Made by a program: the position numbers and the translations under genes. The notes beneath the pieces are model-generated. The model worked only from the letters and a program-made list of their open reading frames with translations, ran no database searches and was not told the origin of the DNA. 64,000 nt of DNA, taken from NCBI RefSeq assembly GCF_002926065.1, contig NZ_PREZ01000002.1, positions 186,001-250,000 on the forward strand, given 5' to 3'. Below, one piece after another: positions 62,840 through 64,000 of this stretch (within the stretch, counting starts at the first letter, position 1; the number at the start of each line of letters is the position of its first letter). The DNA is from Jeotgalibacillus proteolyticus (GTDB taxonomy: Bacteria > Bacillota > Bacilli > Bacillales > Jeotgalibacillaceae).

Positions 62840-63808
62840 TTAATGTTTGTATTTAATTAGCCAGGCAGCACCAATTACTCCAGCATCGTTTCCAAGTGTT
62901 GCAATTTCAAGAGTAGTTGACTCAGCTACTGTCGGAAAAGCATATTGTTTGAATTTAGCCCGCAGAGGCGTTAACAGGGTCTCTCCTGCTTTTGATACGC
63001 CTCCCCCAATTACGATCTTTTCAGGGTTAAGTGCACTCCCCAGATTTGCAAGCGCAAGTCCAAGATAGAAGGTCAGCTGATCTACTATTTTGGCTGCAGC
63101 CTTATCGCCCTGATTAACAGCATCAAAAATTGCTTTCGCTGAAAGGTGCCCGGTGTTATGAAGGGTTTCTCTTAATATAGAGGGCTCGTTATTTTTTTTC
63201 AGTTCATCGATTGCAAGTCTTGATACACCAGTTGCTGAAGCAACTGTTTCAAGACATCCGTATTTACCGCAATTACAATAATAGCCGTCAACCGGCACTG
63301 ATGTAATATGACCGATTTCTCCTGCAGCTCCTTTAATGCCATGGGCAATATCCCCATTAACAATAACACCGCCACCGACTCCGGTTCCCAGAGTCACACA
63401 GACGACATCTCTCGCACCGTCTCCGGCGCCTTTCCACATCTCCCCTAATGCTGCTACATTTGCATCGTTTTCGATTACAACGGAAAGCCCGGTCAATTGC
63501 TGAAGTTCATCTCTTAACGCTACAGGCTTCTCCCAGCCGATATTTACAGCCGTGTATAAAATTCCTGTCTGCATATTTACGGGTCCTGGTGCTCCTACCC
63601 CAATCCCTAATAAATGTTCTTTCGAGAGATTTCGCTGAAGCATTTTTTTCTGTATGGAAGCAGCAATATCCGGAATAATTTGAGTTCCATTATTAATTTT
63701 GTTTGTTGGGATTTCCCATTTTTCAACGATTGTTCCGTCTTCTTTAATCAAGGCCTGCTTTACAGTTGTACCGCCGATATCGACACCTATAATAAACTTT
63801 TCACTCAT
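62840..63808 (-). CDS. glcK: ROK-family glucokinase
   Basis: 322 aa from the ATG at 63808 (AGGTGA upstream). N-terminal phosphate loop GVDIGGTTVKQALI, sugar-binding ENDANVAALGEMW, TLGTGVGGGVI, the HIT/ExGH region GEIGHITSVPVDG and the zinc motif CNCGKYGCLET. It phosphorylates glucose with ATP in the cytoplasm. Its start overlaps the yqgQ stop by 8 nt, the standard yqgQ-glcK arrangement. Confidence 0.96.
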   Translation of the reverse strand: MSEKFIIGVDIGGTTVKQALIKEDGTIVEKWEIPTNKINNGTQIIPDIAASIQKKMLQRNLSKEHLLGIGVGAPGPVNMQTGILYTAVNIGWEKPVALRDELQQLTGLSVVIENDANVAALGEMWKGAGDGARDVVCVTLGTGVGGGVIVNGDIAHGIKGAAGEIGHITSVPVDGYYCNCGKYGCLETVASATGVSRLAIDELKKNNEPSILRETLHNTGHLSAKAIFDAVNQGDKAAAKIVDQLTFYLGLALANLGSALNPEKIVIGGGVSKAGETLLTPLRAKFKQYAFPTVAESTTLEIATLGNDAGVIGAAWLIKYKH

Positions 63809-64000
63809 CCATTTCACCTGTCTGTCTCTTGATTTTTTTTTGCTTCTCACGTTCCAATTCACTTCTTAAAATCAATACCGCTTTTTGAAACTCTTGTACT
63901 TCAATTAGTTTGGAATGATACAGCTCTCTTATTTCAAGCTCCATCATTTCAATATTTGCTGCTCTGTCGCCTACATAAACGAAAATTCCATACCGCTTCA
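63801..64000 (-). CDS. yqgQ: DUF910 protein YqgQ, 5' end outside window
   Basis: About 66 codons visible; the start lies to the right of the window. The text KRYGIFVYVGDRAANIEM, then a helical ELEIRELYHSKLIEV stretch and EKQKKIKRQTGEMDE, fits the short DUF910 family (about 70 aa), so only a few residues are missing. Small helical, possibly nucleic-acid-binding protein of unknown function. Coupled to glcK by an 8-nt overlap. Confidence 0.85.
   Translation of the reverse strand, partial: KRYGIFVYVGDRAANIEMMELEIRELYHSKLIEVQEFQKAVLILRSELEREKQKKIKRQTGEMDE

Noticed and set aside
1-64000. CRISPR arrays, tRNAs, rRNAs, prophage or complete IS elements
   Set aside because: No direct-repeat spacer arrays, no cloverleaf or rRNA sequence recognised and no transposase, integrase or phage structural genes among the frames.

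Overview
The window is about 64 kb from the chromosome of an endospore-forming, competence-encoding member of the Bacillales. Gene order follows the Bacillus subtilis bkd - spo0A - spoIIIA - gcv - comG - yqg block almost gene for gene. Differences from B. subtilis show it is another lineage: an OLE RNA with its partner gene oapA, mutAB beside bkd, a B12-dependent ribonucleotide reductase where mntR usually sits, and no yqhV, sinIR or tapA-sipW-tasA. I cannot name the genus from sequence alone. No insertion sequences, prophage genes, CRISPR arrays, tRNAs or rRNAs were seen.

Layout. (1) 1-13.2 kb, minus strand: bkdR-ptb-bcd-buk-lpdV-bkdAA-bkdAB-bkdB degrades branched-chain amino acids to acyl-CoA. 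The separately transcribed mutAB follows and converts methylmalonyl-CoA to succinyl-CoA. A perfect CcpA (cre) site lies in the mutAB leader. BkdR has the sigma-54 activator architecture but has lost the residues needed to remodel sigma-54, and a sigma-A promoter precedes it. (2) 13.2-19 kb: yqzF, a glycerophosphodiesterase, spo0A, spoIVB, recN, argR. (3) 19-29.5 kb: yqxC, dxs, oapA, OLE RNA, ispA, xseB, xseA, folD, nusB, yqhY, accC, accB. The ~590-nt gene-free stretch at 22.5-23.1 kb is best explained as OLE RNA. (4) 29.7-34.7 kb: the complete spoIIIAA-AH operon, the mother-cell side of the feeding-tube apparatus. (5) 34.7-44.4 kb: efp, yqhT, aroQ, yqhR, yqhQ, yqhP, yqhO, nrdJ with two NrdR boxes, lipM, yqhL. 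(6) 44.4-51.7 kb: gcvT-gcvPA-gcvPB behind a tandem glycine riboswitch, then yqhH, yqhG and aroK. (7) 51.7-55.5 kb: comGA-comGG, the competence pseudopilus operon. (8) 55.6-64 kb: mgsR, yqgY, yqgX, yqgW, yqgV, yqgU, yqgT, a lipoteichoic acid synthase, glcK and the end of yqgQ.

Themes. Two AdoCbl-dependent enzymes (MutAB, NrdJ) imply a B12 supply. Lipoate-dependent complexes (Bkd E2, glycine cleavage) share the window with LipM. Sporulation control (Spo0A), signalling (SpoIVB) and the SpoIIIA channel are all present. Several non-coding signals stand out: OLE RNA with a near-cre over its promoter, two copies of a dispersed structured repeat whose helices covary, overlapping palindromes upstream of yqhQ, and a phased TTGTAY array before mgsR.

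Limits: all family assignments rest on recognition of the sequence without database searches. Start codons were chosen by ribosome-binding-site inspection. Promoter and operator calls are pattern matches.
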